Source of the DNA: Balanoglossus misakiensis
Taxonomy: Eukaryota > Hemichordata
NCBI GenBank assembly: GCA_040954595.2
Contig: CM082595.2
Location: 7,254,001 to 7,318,000 of the forward strand
DNA length: 64,000 bases
Reading direction: 5' to 3'
In this document: in pieces, positions 48,107 to 60,239 of the stretch
Layout of the letters: every line of letters begins with the position of its first letter
How positions within the stretch are numbered: the stretch's first letter is position 1
Program-made: the position numbers and the translations under genes
Notes under the pieces: model-generated
The model's input: the letters and a program-made list of their open reading frames with translations, nothing else
What the model was told of the DNA's origin: nothing
Databases searched by the model: none

Positions 48107-48116
48107 CGCATGCGCA
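48107..48116. promoter_or_regulatory. NRF1-like site upstream of the dehydrogenase gene
   Basis: CGCATGCGCA, the core of the palindromic NRF1 motif, lies about 230 bp upstream of the start codon. NRF1 sites are common in housekeeping promoters that lack a TATA box. Position and motif are seen; function is inferred. Confidence 0.35.
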
Positions 48117-48279
48117 CTCGTTTTGAAGCGCTGTTACGTTCCCTCAAGAAAGAGGGACTGTGTGGTCATGGTTACACAGACCTGTACGCAGGGCCTGGGT
48201 ACTCCATAACTGTGGTCATCGTCTTGTACGATGGCACGCTGGATGAGCTTTCCTCGCTAAAGCATCACAAATAACTGAA

Positions 48280-49870
48280 CACTTCCGGTTAGCGCGTTCT
48301 CGAACAAACCAACACACTTGAGGAAATAAATCAGCGAACGAACGCGAAAACTTTGACCCTCATCAGATATACGACATACCCGGACATTACCCGGACTGTT
48401 AACTAACACTCCCCAGGTCAAAGAAAAAAGTTACTATATACAATGTATTTGATCGTTCGTCTTGAATTAGGCCTACGTGCTTCACCCCGTCAAGACTGAC
48501 CAAAAGAAACAACTTCAAAAGGCGAAATTATGGTTCTCAAATCAAGGAATACCATCACTCATCATTTGATGAACAGATGTGTCTCAAATTTGGATACCAA
48601 AAATGCAGGAAAACTCGCCTCTACTATCTCGAGCTTTTTCATATATGTTTGTACACAACTCAATCAAAGGAAATTCAATCGAGCAATCAGATAACATTAT
48701 CGGGAACATCATATAGTTACCGCGCGTACTTTTAAGAGACTGAACTTCGTTGCATGCTTTCACGTCCATTTAAAAACATTCCGTGAAGATGCTGTCGAAT
48801 TTGTTAGCCAGTCCCTCCCGAACTGGCTACATCAACGGCCTTATATTATTTCATAAATTAGTATGGCGAGTCTATCTTGTATGAAAATACGTGACAGTAC
48901 GTACTTCCAACCTTTGTAGTCGTTCACCTGTCAATATCGGGGTGGGGGACCTAAATTTCGATGTACGTGCGCAACTCAAAGGGCCTATGACATGCCCATA
49001 CCCACAACACGTAAAATCACTCTTTCGGTGGTGAAGTCAAGGTTTGTTGCCGTCTAAATCTCATATCAATCTCAATTGTTACCTTTTTCTTTCACTGGAT
49101 TTTTATCATCATTTAGTCGGTATTTTACAACAAATATGTGCGAACTCACCGAATAAAAGAATTCGAGTCGACAATTGGTCGCCAGCTTTTTATCATTTTA
49201 ATTTGTCAGTATTTCCACAGAAGAAGCACAGCTCTTTAATTTGTGCGACTGCCAGAGGTAAGATATGGAACGTGTGAATATTACTAGTATCCAACTGATG
49301 ACCTCTTTTGGAGAATGTGGTGGCCCTGGAAAGGGGCGTGCGTTCGGTGGTTTGTGATCAGCATGACCAGACCAGGGCCGCCCCAGTATACCGCAGATAG
49401 ATGACTTTGACATACCGGTTCCGGGAATCTGTGAGTTTCTGCGTCCGTATCTAATCGGGGTTTGTCCGCTTTGCTCTAAAACTTTGGAGCAAAGCGGGTA
49501 CAACTCGGCTATTCGAGACTACTGCATACCTTTACCGTTATAGCCTCCTTGACCAGGAAGAACATCATCGTATATATATTCTCTTATTCCGTCCCTGCAT
49601 CTGATTTTAATCAGGTTGGGCGATTTCATGCCATGCCGACATCCCGTTCTTGCGGGTGGAGCGCCCTCAAACGACTGTACCGTACAGTCTTAGCGAAATC
49701 CCAACGGCAAAACAACCTATATTTGTGTTCAGTCATGCATCTTTATCAAAAACTGAATTCAGCTGAGGGTCTGGACTATAGTTCAGTTTAAAGTGAAGGG
49801 GTCGTCGCGCCGCACTTGTTTGTTTATAAACATTACAATTCATCCACAAATCCCTGAAATTAGATCATTC
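48280..49870. other. Intergenic; no supported gene
   Basis: It includes a small hairpin at 49468-49499 (CCGCTTTGCTC ... GAGCAAAGCGG) and a decayed arm of the 12422-12574 foldback at about 49787-49820. The 101-codon minus-strand frame 49198-49503 shows no domain. Confidence 0.4.
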
Positions 49871-49904
49871 TTAGGGACCGTTCAGTTATGAAAGAAATAG
49901 TGTG

Positions 49905-50042
49905 GGCGATGTCGTTGTCCTTCATGGTCCAAACATGTTTGCTGAGTTCAGTGGAGTTCCTCGAGCGTGCGAGTTGGAATGATGAAGTGTGGTTTCTGTT
50001 TCTCGTCTAGAAGTCATTCTCAGTTAGTCAAACCACGGTTAC
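49905..50042 (-). mobile_element. Penelope-like element GIY-YIG fragment, copy 1
   Basis: On the minus strand this matches, base for base with few changes, the start of the fragment at 55800-55950 (e.g. GAAACAGAAACCACACTTCATCATTCC and CGCTCGAGGAACTCCA). It is a short, dead piece next to the DED-NACHT gene start. Confidence 0.65.
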
Positions 50043-50330
50043 TTGGCGCGCCGTAGAGAGTACTACCACAGATAGCACCAAAGCACGAGCACAGAGAGTT
50101 GCAAAACGATGGATTGATGTTTTAAACTGTAGAGGGCGCTATTACAAATTTCACCAGTTAGTCCAAACATTTTGAAATACCAGAAAGCAGTATTTAAATG
50201 CAACCATTTGAATATTGTTAATGAGGCGAGAACTTTACACAGTCACACTCGATATCAAACGCACAACCCTTCAGGAGGACGAAACGGTTCAACATATACT
50301 TGGTGCCACTGGAAAACTTCTGTCTGGAAG

Positions 50331-53300
50331 ATGGAAGCACTTGATCCATTTAAAACGTTGCTGTACGAAATAGCCGTGGAAATCACATCAGGTACTTTGC
50401 AATATTTGTTAATATATTTGCCAATTATTATACGAGATTGTTTACTAGCCCACACGTAGGAACGCATTCGTTTCGACTCATCCACATTCTTACTTCCTTC
50501 AGTGGCGCATTGACATACTTAGCCCACACGAACGTATTACTAGTATTTGCGGCCTGTCCATATTCTTAGCCTACATAATGTAATGTATTATTTAACAGGA
50601 TCATGCACACCAGTTGCAAATAATGTCATATGTATGTAATTTGGCAATCTACGCAATACCTCATTTGCACAAATGACACTCCCATATTCGCAACATAACT
50701 ATAATGTTTCCTGGGATCTCGTAAAAATCACAACATTTTCTATCAACACTTCGCTGTATAGGCGATGTTTTTTAATATATAGGTACACCTCTTTGGAAAG
50801 GGCGTGTGCAGTATATTACCATATATCATATATCATTATACATGTATATTCATATATCATTATTTTGTTTCTAAATCTCACCGTGGCCACATTTAAACTT
50901 GCTATCAACAAAACAAAGTGTCTACTACATACGATGTACATATTTCGGACGCGAAAAAGGTATGCACCGTTTTCACCAATGTCAGAAATGCGGAAATGTC
51001 ATTGTGTTTGTGGAAAACGTTATGCTTCAAGAAATTGTCCCCTCTCTATGCGACATTAACTTGGTTTATTGTTCCAGATAAACTTCACGAAATCAAACAC
51101 GTGGTTAAAATTCCAAAAAGGGAGCTGGAAAATGTAACGAAAGCAGAAGATTTGTTCAACGAAATGGTTCAACGTGGTCAAATAAGCCAAGACAACACGG
51201 ATGTGCTGCAGAAAGTACTTACCACGGTTGGACTTCAATGTTTGGCTGATAAATTAAAAGAAACCCTAGGTTTGTTCACGATTATACATTATTGAATTGA
51301 TAACCCAATTCTCCGGGGAAATAATTTACAACGTGATTTTGATATGTAAACCTCCGTGGTGTCCTATGTACCCGAAGCACCAAAATGACTATAAATGCAT
51401 TAAACCATGTACATACTAGTGCTTTGAATTCGTTCTTCACTATTTGATATCATGTAATGTCTATAATATCCGTGGAAATGTAACAAGTTTTAATATTGTA
51501 TAATAATATGTTTTAATTCAATTACTGATATTTGTTTTCTTAACTTAGAACCAAAAGAAGAGGATGTCAGCCAGCTTGAATCGTTTCTGAAAGACCAGTA
51601 CAAGTCTAAATTCGACCATTTTAATCCGTTACCATGGAACCCAAACTTCAGAATCAGTCTTGAAGATGTTTACACTCAACTAGTGGTGTCAAAAACGGTT
51701 GGCGGATCACGTTTCAGCACAGGCGAAAGCATCAAAAGGGAAGTTGATATATTTTCCAGTTTCACACAGGCAGAATATTGTAAACGCATTGTTGTTAAGG
51801 GTGACCCTGCCATGGGCAAATCTGTATTTTGTAGAAAAATTGCTCATGATTGGTCTTGTGGTAAGCTGGAGCAATTCAAATTGGTCTTTCTGCTACAACT
51901 GAAACATTGCCAACAAAACCAACACTCTATAGAAGATATATTGTTTGATCAGCTCCTACCAGATGACTGTCCCATTTCTCGTCAGCAACTTCGACATTAT
52001 ATAAACCATCAGAGTAATTCAATATTGTTCATTTTTGATGGTTACGACGAAATGATTTCGGCTATAAAGACGAAACATTCCGTAGTTGGCAGAATCATTC
52101 GCCAAAAGTTGCTCCACGGGTGTACAGTCCTAACAACCACAAGACCTCATGAGCAAGAGAGAGATCTTGAAGATTGTAAACTTTGGTTTCGCATCAAAGG
52201 ATTCGATGAGGAGAAATACAAATTGTACATGCAGAAATACTTCATTGGTAGGGAATCGTATGCAGAGAGCTTGATTGAAGAGGTTCAGAATTTTCAGTTT
52301 GAGTTTGACCCAAATTTACTGTGCAGCCCGTTAAACATTTCGTTTCTGTGTGCTATATGGGAAGATGTTGCTAGCAACAGACAGAAAGAAATACACTTTC
52401 CCCAGAAAATCACCGATCTGTACACTGAAATCTTTGAATGTGTCATCTCAAGGTTTTGTGAGCGTGAGGGCAAAGAGAGGGAACACGTTGAAGATATTGT
52501 CACGTCTTTAGCCCGCGATACATACACTATTTGCACGAGAACTAATTTGACACAGAAGATCTTCAACTTTAATGATGAGGATGTTTCAAAACCCGAATCC
52601 TTAAAGCTAGGATTCCTAGTTGAGGACATAAGCATTTCGAAAACAAGACCTAGAAATATTTATTATTTTATGCACCGTACATGGCAAGAATATTTTTTGG
52701 CGTTGCATGTTAGTAAAGTGGTTGAAAGTGATTCAGGGGTTAGACGGTTTGTTGAAAAAATGATGGAATCCCCTGAAAATAATTCTCCGACGATACGATT
52801 TATGTCAGGTCTTCTGAAGGACAGGGCGCTGCCGTTGTTAGAAATATTCTCTGATGCTTTAACACGAGTGAGGTCTGCAGAGACATACGACGATTTTGAA
52901 AACGTCCGCATGGTTTCTTACTTGCTGCAATTCTGCTTTGAATGCCTTCATGAGTGTGGGCACAGTGGTCAATTTATGCCTGTAATCTCAAATGCAATCC
53001 CTCAAAGCGTTGGTGTAAATATCCAGTATGATTGTCCTATATTTTGGCAAGATTGGTCATTTATGTTTAACAATTTGGATCATCCACCTGTAGTCATCAA
53101 ATGCAACGCGAAGAGTTTTGTTGAGTTTCTTAACCTGGTGAAATTCCAGGGAGAGCAAGAAAGTATCGATGCTTCGAAAACCATCACTCACGTGGCATTG
53201 TTAATGAAAGGTAGAAATAAGGCCAATACAATCGAAGAACGTATGTTATCCAATATCGACAAGAAGAGTCCACTCGCAAAGATAACAGAGGTAACAACAC

Positions 53301-54403
53301 AAAACAAAACCCTTGAATCAGTATCAATCATTAGCATTGACCCAAATATTGAAGACGTCATCAATATGGTCGAACACATAACTGCCTTTATCCCTCGGAT
53401 GAAAAGATTGAAAGATTTTTTCTTTGGGTGTTTGCCAAGATATCAGCTGCCGCCAGCTACTAAAATAGCGAGGTTCACCGGCGAACCACAAAGAGATCGA
53501 TTAAAAGACCGTCTGGCAGACATGGTCACAAGTGCAGTAACAATAGGTGTCAGTCGTGTTCGCTTAGCTCTCATTAATGTACAATCTTCTCCTAAAGCCA
53601 TTCCTTTCGAGTTGTTAACAGAAAACGGACCAAGGGATTTGGGCGTATTTGTCCACTGCTCAGATGATCGTGCGAAAGATTTAGAGACGATGCTTGAATT
53701 TGTCAAAAACTCCAAAACGACAAATTCAGTAGACATACAGATTGTCTGTGAGGAAGAAGATTTGTATAACATGCCTAGTAAATTGGATCAAGCCTTCAAA
53801 AAAGTCAGTCCAGTCTTCAAAGCCGTAGGTTTTGGAATATGGAACTTAGGGTTTCTCTCGAACACATTGATGATTACTCCACATCGAGCGGTCCTTCCTA
53901 TTCTGGCGAAGAATCGTCATTTAAGAGAAATGAGATTCGCATTGTCTGGTACCAAAGGTCTCTACGACGTGATCGCACCCTGCCATCTGGTAAATTCGCT
54001 TACGGTACTCTTTGATGAAGTCATAAATGGTGAGAGGTGGCATTTTGATAACATGGGTCGTGCGCTAGCTAAGACCAAAACTCTCAAAGAGTTTACATTG
54101 CGAATACTCAACAAAGACCATTGGAACAGATTGTTGCGTGAAGCACGTCCCGGCATGTGTATTCAGCCCGCCGTAGATAAAGTGATGGTGCCCGTCTGTG
54201 AATCAATGACCAGACGACATTGTAGTCTTTCGTCTGTAACTTATGATTGTGTAAGTCTCGATGACGTCGGTGAAATAAAAGATAAGATGAATACTGAAAT
54301 CAGTAAACTTGAATCCATGTACCCTGCATTAAAATTGTCATACAAGCGGCATTGTTGGTTTTTGAATGAGTATAGGCATGTAATTTCTGTGAGCATTCTT
54401 TAG
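50331..54403 (+). CDS. DED-NACHT (NLR-like) protein, three exons
   Basis: Exons 50331-50391, 51078-51269 and 51549-54403 join in phase 1 and encode 1,035 residues. The first two exons build one death-fold domain of DED type (MEALDPFKTLLYEIAVEITS continuing into ...AEDLFNEMVQRGQIS). The third holds a NACHT NTPase: Walker A GDPAMGKS (about 169-176), Walker B ILFIFDGYDEM (about 243-253), sensor TTTRPHE (about 280), and the later MHRTWQEYFLAL typical of invertebrate NLRs. The C-terminal ~550 residues have scattered Leu-rich stretches but no regular LRR consensus that I can see. NLRs of this type act in the cytosol, where nucleotide-driven oligomerisation brings death-fold domains together. The upstream in-frame ATG at 50172 was rejected because the DED begins at 50331. 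An AATAAA lies 218 nt past the stop. Confidence 0.9.
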
Positions 54404-54620
54404 AGTCTGTGATAACCTTATGACCATTCCCTCGCACTTGTGAATTTCTTTTCCAAATATTCTCTTGTGCAGAGGCTAAGAGAAATTCTTGTCATTCGGT
54501 CCGCAGGATATTCCGAGATATTCCGAGATAAGGTGACAGTGCGATTTGCTGTCATTTACTTTTGACTGTGCTGTATAAAGTAAAAAAAAAACTAACTCAT
54601 GGCAGGGTCAGACATAAAGT

Positions 54621-54626
54621 AATAAA
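54621..54626 (+). terminator. Candidate poly(A) signal of the DED-NACHT gene
   Basis: AATAAA lies 218 nt after the stop codon on the same strand. Confidence 0.45.
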
Positions 54627-54639
54627 ACGCACAAATGTA

Positions 54640-55690
54640 ATACAAAGGTCTGACCATTATTTGTGAATTGGATTGACTTTAACGTTTTAATATGTGACTG
54701 TCCTACTTATAACTTATGAAATGTGCTTTTTATTTTCAAATGAAGTGTCTTTGCCCATATTTTAGTAAGATAATGTGATGTAGCAGACTTCTGACAACCT
54801 ACAAATTGTTTTGTTCTCATTTGGTTTGCTTTCATGTGGGACAGGTCTGAAATCCACAAAACTTTACATAAAAAACGTAAGAAGAAGTGAAGATAGAACT
54901 ATTTACTGATATTAAGGTGCTACATTATTACATTTTCCACTGTAATGTTTGCAAAACTTCTATATAAATAGTGGTATGGCTGCTTCTGTTGTAGCACAGT
55001 TTGAACATGTTGTAAAGTGATAACATTGATTTAAACATTTTACAAGCATGTTTATATGTTTAACGTTCGACTTCTGCACCACAGTAGAACACATCAGCAG
55101 TGAATTATAATAAAGCTAATCTTTCAGTGTAACTTGTCGTCATCACATAGTGCCAGCATTATATAATTGTAAAGAAAGTAAACCCCACCACACTTGCTAC
55201 TTTTAGATGCAAGACATAACAAAAAACAAACAAACACATTTTCTAATTCCCTGTTGGACGTTGAATGACGTTGTCCACAACTATGTGTATGTGTTTACAG
55301 TAAACAAGACATTTTACACCACTTATTTTCATTTCATTTCCGACTATTATTTTATTTGGCATTGATGCTTTTGGGGGTAGTTCATTAGAAGCTCAATTTA
55401 GACTGATGTATTATTCAAATTGTCGTCTGTTATGTAATTGTGTTTTGGTGTACGCAAGTGTCAACTGGTTTCTGTTCTACAAATTTGCAATTATCGTACA
55501 CATATACAATTTATAGTTCATTGTTCAAATACATGTTTTCAAGATTATTTCTTTTTCAATTTTTCTCTTTTGTCATTTCCAATTGCTTTATAACATTGAT
55601 GTATTTGGGTTACTCCCCAAAACACTCGGGTGAAATAAAGACATTCATTGCTGGACTTCATGTGGCTTGACTTGATTTGATATAACCACA
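54640..55690. other. Intergenic stretch downstream of the DED-NACHT gene
   Basis: AT-rich, no repeat that recurs in the window and no supported gene; it may include longer 3' UTR (other AATAAA-like hexamers near 55110). Confidence 0.4.
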
Positions 55691-55709
55691 CACACGATGA
55701 AGTATGGCT

Positions 55710-56225
55710 TCTGTATCGCGTCTTGAAGTCGTTCTCAGTTAGCCCAATGTACGTGTCTGAGGCTTTGTTGTCTTTGCGCGCGTTACTGTGGCTTGGTAGT
55801 TAACGTTGGGCTAACTGAGAACAACTTCAAGACGAGAAACAGAAACCACACTTCATCATTCCAAATCGCACGCTCGAGGAACTCCATCGAACTCAGCAAA
55901 CATATTTGGACTCTGAAGGACAACGACATCGCACACACTATTTCATGGAAAATCCTAGCCACAGCCAAGCCATATGACAGAGCTACCAAACAGTGCAAAC
56001 TCTGCTTTACAGAGAAATGTATTATCATCCGCAACCCAGAACTTTCCACACTCAATGAAAGTAACGAACTTGGGTCCTCATGCCAACACCGACACAAAGC
56101 ATTGTTATGCAGTGTTATGACCCTGCCATTACTGAACACGGCCAACCTTGTAAAATATTATCTTGTGGGCCAGAGTTCAAAGAAACTCATAGTATGTTTT
56201 CCTTTTGTTCAAGAATCTGCTTAGA
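55710..56225 (+). mobile_element. Penelope-like element GIY-YIG fragments, head to head
   Basis: The plus-strand frame from 55793 reads VGLTENNFKTRNRNHTSSF, then ELSKHIWTLKDNDIAHTISW, then CKLCFTEKCIII and CQHRHKALL. This is the GIY-YIG endonuclease-like C terminus seen in Penelope-like retroelements and related RT proteins. At 55719-55745 the start of the same sequence appears inverted (CGTCTTGAAGTCGTTCTCAGTTAGCCCAA), so two fragments sit back to back ~60 bp apart. The fragments are incomplete and the later frame is degenerate. Confidence 0.7.
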
Positions 56226-56808
56226 GAATTGGCTAAAAGGGAGGATGCAGTCTGACATATTGCCAGAATGGGAAAAATCTTTCAATTAGTCCTTGACCAA
56301 ATTGGTGGACTTCAATCACAAATTCGCAGGATACCTATTTCTATATTTCAAGACAGAGATGCTAAGTGCTTGACTAAGATCTGTGACAAATATATTGTTG
56401 CCCCTGCTAATGAAATGTTTGCATCCGTTAGCAAGAATTACTTGATTGATTAATAAGTGACATTGGAATAACAAAGATTTCCACTAACTCCACTGAGGGT
56501 CTGGACCCTCTCTCGTTCGCAGATATTTGGCATTTCAATATGGTGCCTGGTACCCTTTACACTTTTCGTGCAGACATGCAAATTATTAGTCTTATCAAGA
56601 CACTGCCGGACTGTGTGCGTAGTCAAGCATCAATATCTTGTACAAATCAAGTGTCAACCATAAAATTACTGACTATGCATACCACTACACATGATATATA
56701 AGGCTTAGCCTTGAGGTCATGCAACAGGTTGAGATATCTTCAACATTCTTATTTCTCCAAAGTATACAAAGAAATCTCTGTGGAAAGGATTTGAGTTTTT
56801 ACTCTCGT

Positions 56809-57513
56809 AAGGGACCGTTCAGTTTTTACGGCTGGGGGGGGGCGGCGGCAAAATCCAAGGGGTCACTTAAAATTTGAAATCCAAAAGTGGGGTCATTCGA
56901 AACGTTAAGGGGGGGTCACACAGTTGTCATTCTTCGCATTATTTCATTTATTGGCTGGTTTGTGTAGTGTACCAGGGCAGAGTACTTGCCACCCCAACCC
57001 CGATGCTAACTTTGAGTGGCAAAAGTAAATCTTGTCCTCCCCAACATTGAGTTAATTTGCTTTTGAATTCATTAAATGCAACTTTGAGCACCGTATTTTA
57101 CAACATTTTCTTATGTGGGAGGGGGATATCCACTCCCACACCCACCACTGCCACTTTTCTTGTTTTACCAATTCTAGCAACTATTGCATTGACTTGTCAT
57201 TTTAATTTATTTATAGATTTCTGTATTGCAACATTATACTATTATACATCATAATTATACATTTCTTAAAGGTGTGGGGAGCCTCTTTCCCTTTATAGCA
57301 TACAGAGTACATAAGTTCGGGAGGGCGAGCAGGCTCTAGGAAACAAGTTTTTTCATCCACAAGTCCACAAGTAGTTGTGTAATATTTTCGGGGGGGGGGA
57401 GGTCATCATTTTTTGGTCCTGGGTAAAGGAGGGGAGTGGAGTGTCCGCCTAATTTTGAAAAACGATGACACAAACTTGCCGCCCCCAGCCGTAAAAGCTG
57501 AACGGTCCCTAAG
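56809..57513. mobile_element. ~705-bp TIR element, AGGGACCGTTCAG ends
   Basis: AAGGGACCGTTCAGTTTTTA at 56809 and the inverted TAAAAGCTGAACGGTCCCTAA ending at 57513 are terminal inverted repeats of ~30 bp, each followed by a G-rich run. The interior has no transposase. It is related to 44328-44520. Confidence 0.8.
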
Positions 57514-58329
57514 GATGTATGTCTGACACGGACATTCAAAACTTTGTACATTGTAGTAAATGAGTTAATCGGTGTTGATGGTGGACTCACAAGGGGAAAT
57601 AAAATCTGGTTGAGTGAACATTTGAATGTTTGATATATGTCTCAATTAAATAGGAGCAGTGAACATAAAACTGAATGAGACAAAACATAAATGTATGGAA
57701 AATATTTTCTCATAATACAAAATTGGAGTGTAATGTGGTACGAAGAGGGCCAGTTTAGTTGATCTATTGGATGTATTTTTTATCTGCAACATGAATTTTT
57801 TTGTAAAATTCAATATACTACTATTGCTAACTTAAAAATAATATATTTGGCATGCGGACAGGCAACCAGGTAGACACACACACACACACGTAGTATGAGA
57901 ACCGTTTTAATTGTCAAATGAACCAAATATGTTAAAATCAACTTAAACTATCAAACCAAACCTACATGAGAAAATGAGGATATAAACTTATACACTGGCA
58001 ACACATAAAATGACAAACATTTCTCCTCCAATTATACTATTGATAAGCTAACGACACTGTGGGCATCTTATAAACAAACACCCCTCCTGAAAACCAAACT
58101 GCAGATACGACAGGTGAGTACATTGTGAGAAATCGATTTTCAAACGTAAATTAACACAGATCATCCAATAAATGCACATTTACAGCAGAATTGGCACCCA
58201 AACAACATCATTAGTATACACACAAATCGGTACATGTATGCAAGCAGGCAAATAGACTTTCTGACACTGACTGATTCTGTGGAGGGGGGCTAATAATCGA
58301 ACAGTTGGTCTCTGAAACAGCTTTCATAC

Positions 58330-58330
<1 letters not shown>
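57514..58330. other. Intergenic stretch
   Basis: A short CA microsatellite at about 57877-57889; no gene supported. Confidence 0.4.

Positions 58331-58367
<37 letters not shown>
58331..58367. repeat. (TA)n microsatellite
   Basis: About 18 TA dinucleotides in a row. Confidence 0.95.
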
Positions 58368-58368
<1 letters not shown>

Positions 58369-58917
58369 CGGAGTTGCTTTGTTTGATTACAACAATTATT
58401 TGCTACTCGGAGTTTCGTGCATCTCATGCAGTCACCAGACAGCTAAATGCCAAATTCGTTACAAATACATTTGACATCTTTTCGAATACAGAAAAAATAT
58501 AGTGCGCGGTATATTGAACTCAGAACTAGTCAGCAGTAATTTCCAAAAGTGTCGGCACGACGACAACAGTTCGTTTTGTTTGTTCAGAGGAATGTTTTGT
58601 ACTTATATGCCACTTAATTTCATAACACGCATATATAATCATTAATTAAATATGCAAATGTGCAGTCTATTGATTGCATAGTCTGCTCATATAATTACAT
58701 ACGTCGGGAGTAACTACTAACTATCAATAATACATGCACAAATATTGAAAGAACAAAGTGCGGCGATGTCTCACACAAGATATCTTGAAAGGCCAGAAAT
58801 GCTTGATAGACGCTAATTTGTGATATCAAGCACAACAAATACAACATAGAAGTCACACACCTATTTAAATAAAAGTCACAATACAGGCATACAAAATATA
58901 GCAGGGCTTGGAGCTAT

Positions 58918-58941
58918 TTTATTAGACTGTCATCTTTTATT
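58918..58941 (-). terminator. Candidate poly(A) signals of the PI-PLC X gene
   Basis: Two AATAAA hexamers on the minus strand (plus-strand TTTATT at 58918 and 58936) lie about 345-365 nt after the stop. Confidence 0.4.
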
Positions 58942-59284
58942 CTTTTTCGATATACCGTCAAAGTTATGTATACAGTAAAAGCTGTGCAAACCGAACCCTG
59001 TCTAATTTGGAAACCTGTCTATACAAATTATTTATCATGCTCCTTTTACTTAGAACAACATATTAAAAGATATTAAAAGATGTTCTATAATCTACGCCCC
59101 TCTGTAACAAGAAAATTTTCATCAGTCCAATTAGTTTTCGGTTTACACAGGTTTTACTGTACATCAGACATAAACTTTTGAAATATATTGATATGATATA
59201 GTTGTATGGTGTTGTCATTTTAGTATGTAGCTATCAAGTATGGTTTCTGTCATATATCAAACTTTAGTAGTTATTTAGCGTCTG

Positions 59285-60223
59285 TCATTCCAGTTTCTCG
59301 ATGTCATTTGACTGGATTATTAGCTCAACAAGATCATACCATGGAAAGTCCAGAGCTATGATGCCATACCTGTAATTGTATTTGTTTGAATGTGCCTTTT
59401 TCCCCTTTAAAAATTCAAACAGGTTCTCATTGATGTTTGATGCAGCAACGTGTGGGAGGGGAGCCACCTTCGTCATCGGCATTCTCCCACAGTATACCAA
59501 GAACGCTTGTTGAATGTTTTCATTTGGATCAGAGGCTTTTTCGAGATGATCTCTTATACTGTCCCACTGCTTTCCGAGCGCGCTCTCTTCAGTTGTTGAT
59601 GCATATTCGACATTAGCCTCTTGAACTGAACTGTATGGAATACCAGGAATCTCTTTGTAGCCATAACCATGGAAAATTAAGATTTTTCCACGAACGTCAC
59701 AAAGTTTTACTGCGCAGGATGGTGCACCTTGGTATATAAACTTCTTAAGCGAAGCACGATTTAATTCTCGATTCAACGCCTCCACAAAGGTTTGAGTATT
59801 CCTCTCCGATATTCCTGTTTCACGAAATCGAAAGAGAACGACCTCGCTCTTGTGTTCGTTCAGAAATTGTGATGCTTCCATCAGGACACTGTCTATCAAT
59901 GCAAATTGATATAGCAGGCCCTCATGAACTGGTATCAGATTATTGAATAGCCTACATCCGATATCGAAGAACCTGATGCCTGCCTGTAACTGCGATTCAA
60001 TAGTCCAATGCTGGCATTCTTCTAGGGCGCCGTATGCATTCATGGAGCCACGTGTACCTGGTATAGTGAGGTTAGAGATGAGAAGATCACCATCTATAGA
60101 TTCCATCCAGTGTGGCCATGTTCCGGAAGGAATTGAACTCATGTAGTTAACCTGCTTGTTACCCATATTCACAGGTGCCAAACTTACACGAGTATGCGAG
60201 TGAGGTATAGTGAACAAGAACAC
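59285..60223 (-). CDS. PI-PLC X-domain protein lacking the first catalytic His
   Basis: A 312-codon open frame matches the bacterial-type phosphatidylinositol phospholipase C X-domain family (PLCXD and relatives). These TIM-barrel enzymes need two catalytic histidines and an adjacent Asp and Arg. Seen here: the first catalytic loop reads TIPGTRGSMN where active members have GTHDS, so His is Arg (residue 58) and Asp is Gly (59). The rest of the fold is kept: GIRFFDIGCR (residues 82-91), the second-His segment IPVHEGL (H100), SEVVLFRFRE, and GKILIFHGYG. The protein is therefore probably not a normal phospholipase and may bind lipid or act as scaffold. The start at 60223 (MFLFTIP) could instead be Met20 (MGNKQVNY), and an upstream exon spliced at CCTCAG near 60230 cannot be excluded. 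The C terminus ends at TGA after SNDIEKLE-like sequence. Confidence 0.8.
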   Translation of the reverse strand: MFLFTIPHSHTRVSLAPVNMGNKQVNYMSSIPSGTWPHWMESIDGDLLISNLTIPGTRGSMNAYGALEECQHWTIESQLQAGIRFFDIGCRLFNNLIPVHEGLLYQFALIDSVLMEASQFLNEHKSEVVLFRFRETGISERNTQTFVEALNRELNRASLKKFIYQGAPSCAVKLCDVRGKILIFHGYGYKEIPGIPYSSVQEANVEYASTTEESALGKQWDSIRDHLEKASDPNENIQQAFLVYCGRMPMTKVAPLPHVAASNINENLFEFLKGKKAHSNKYNYRYGIIALDFPWYDLVELIIQSNDIEKLE

Positions 60224-60239
60224 CTCTGAGGAGTGGGTG

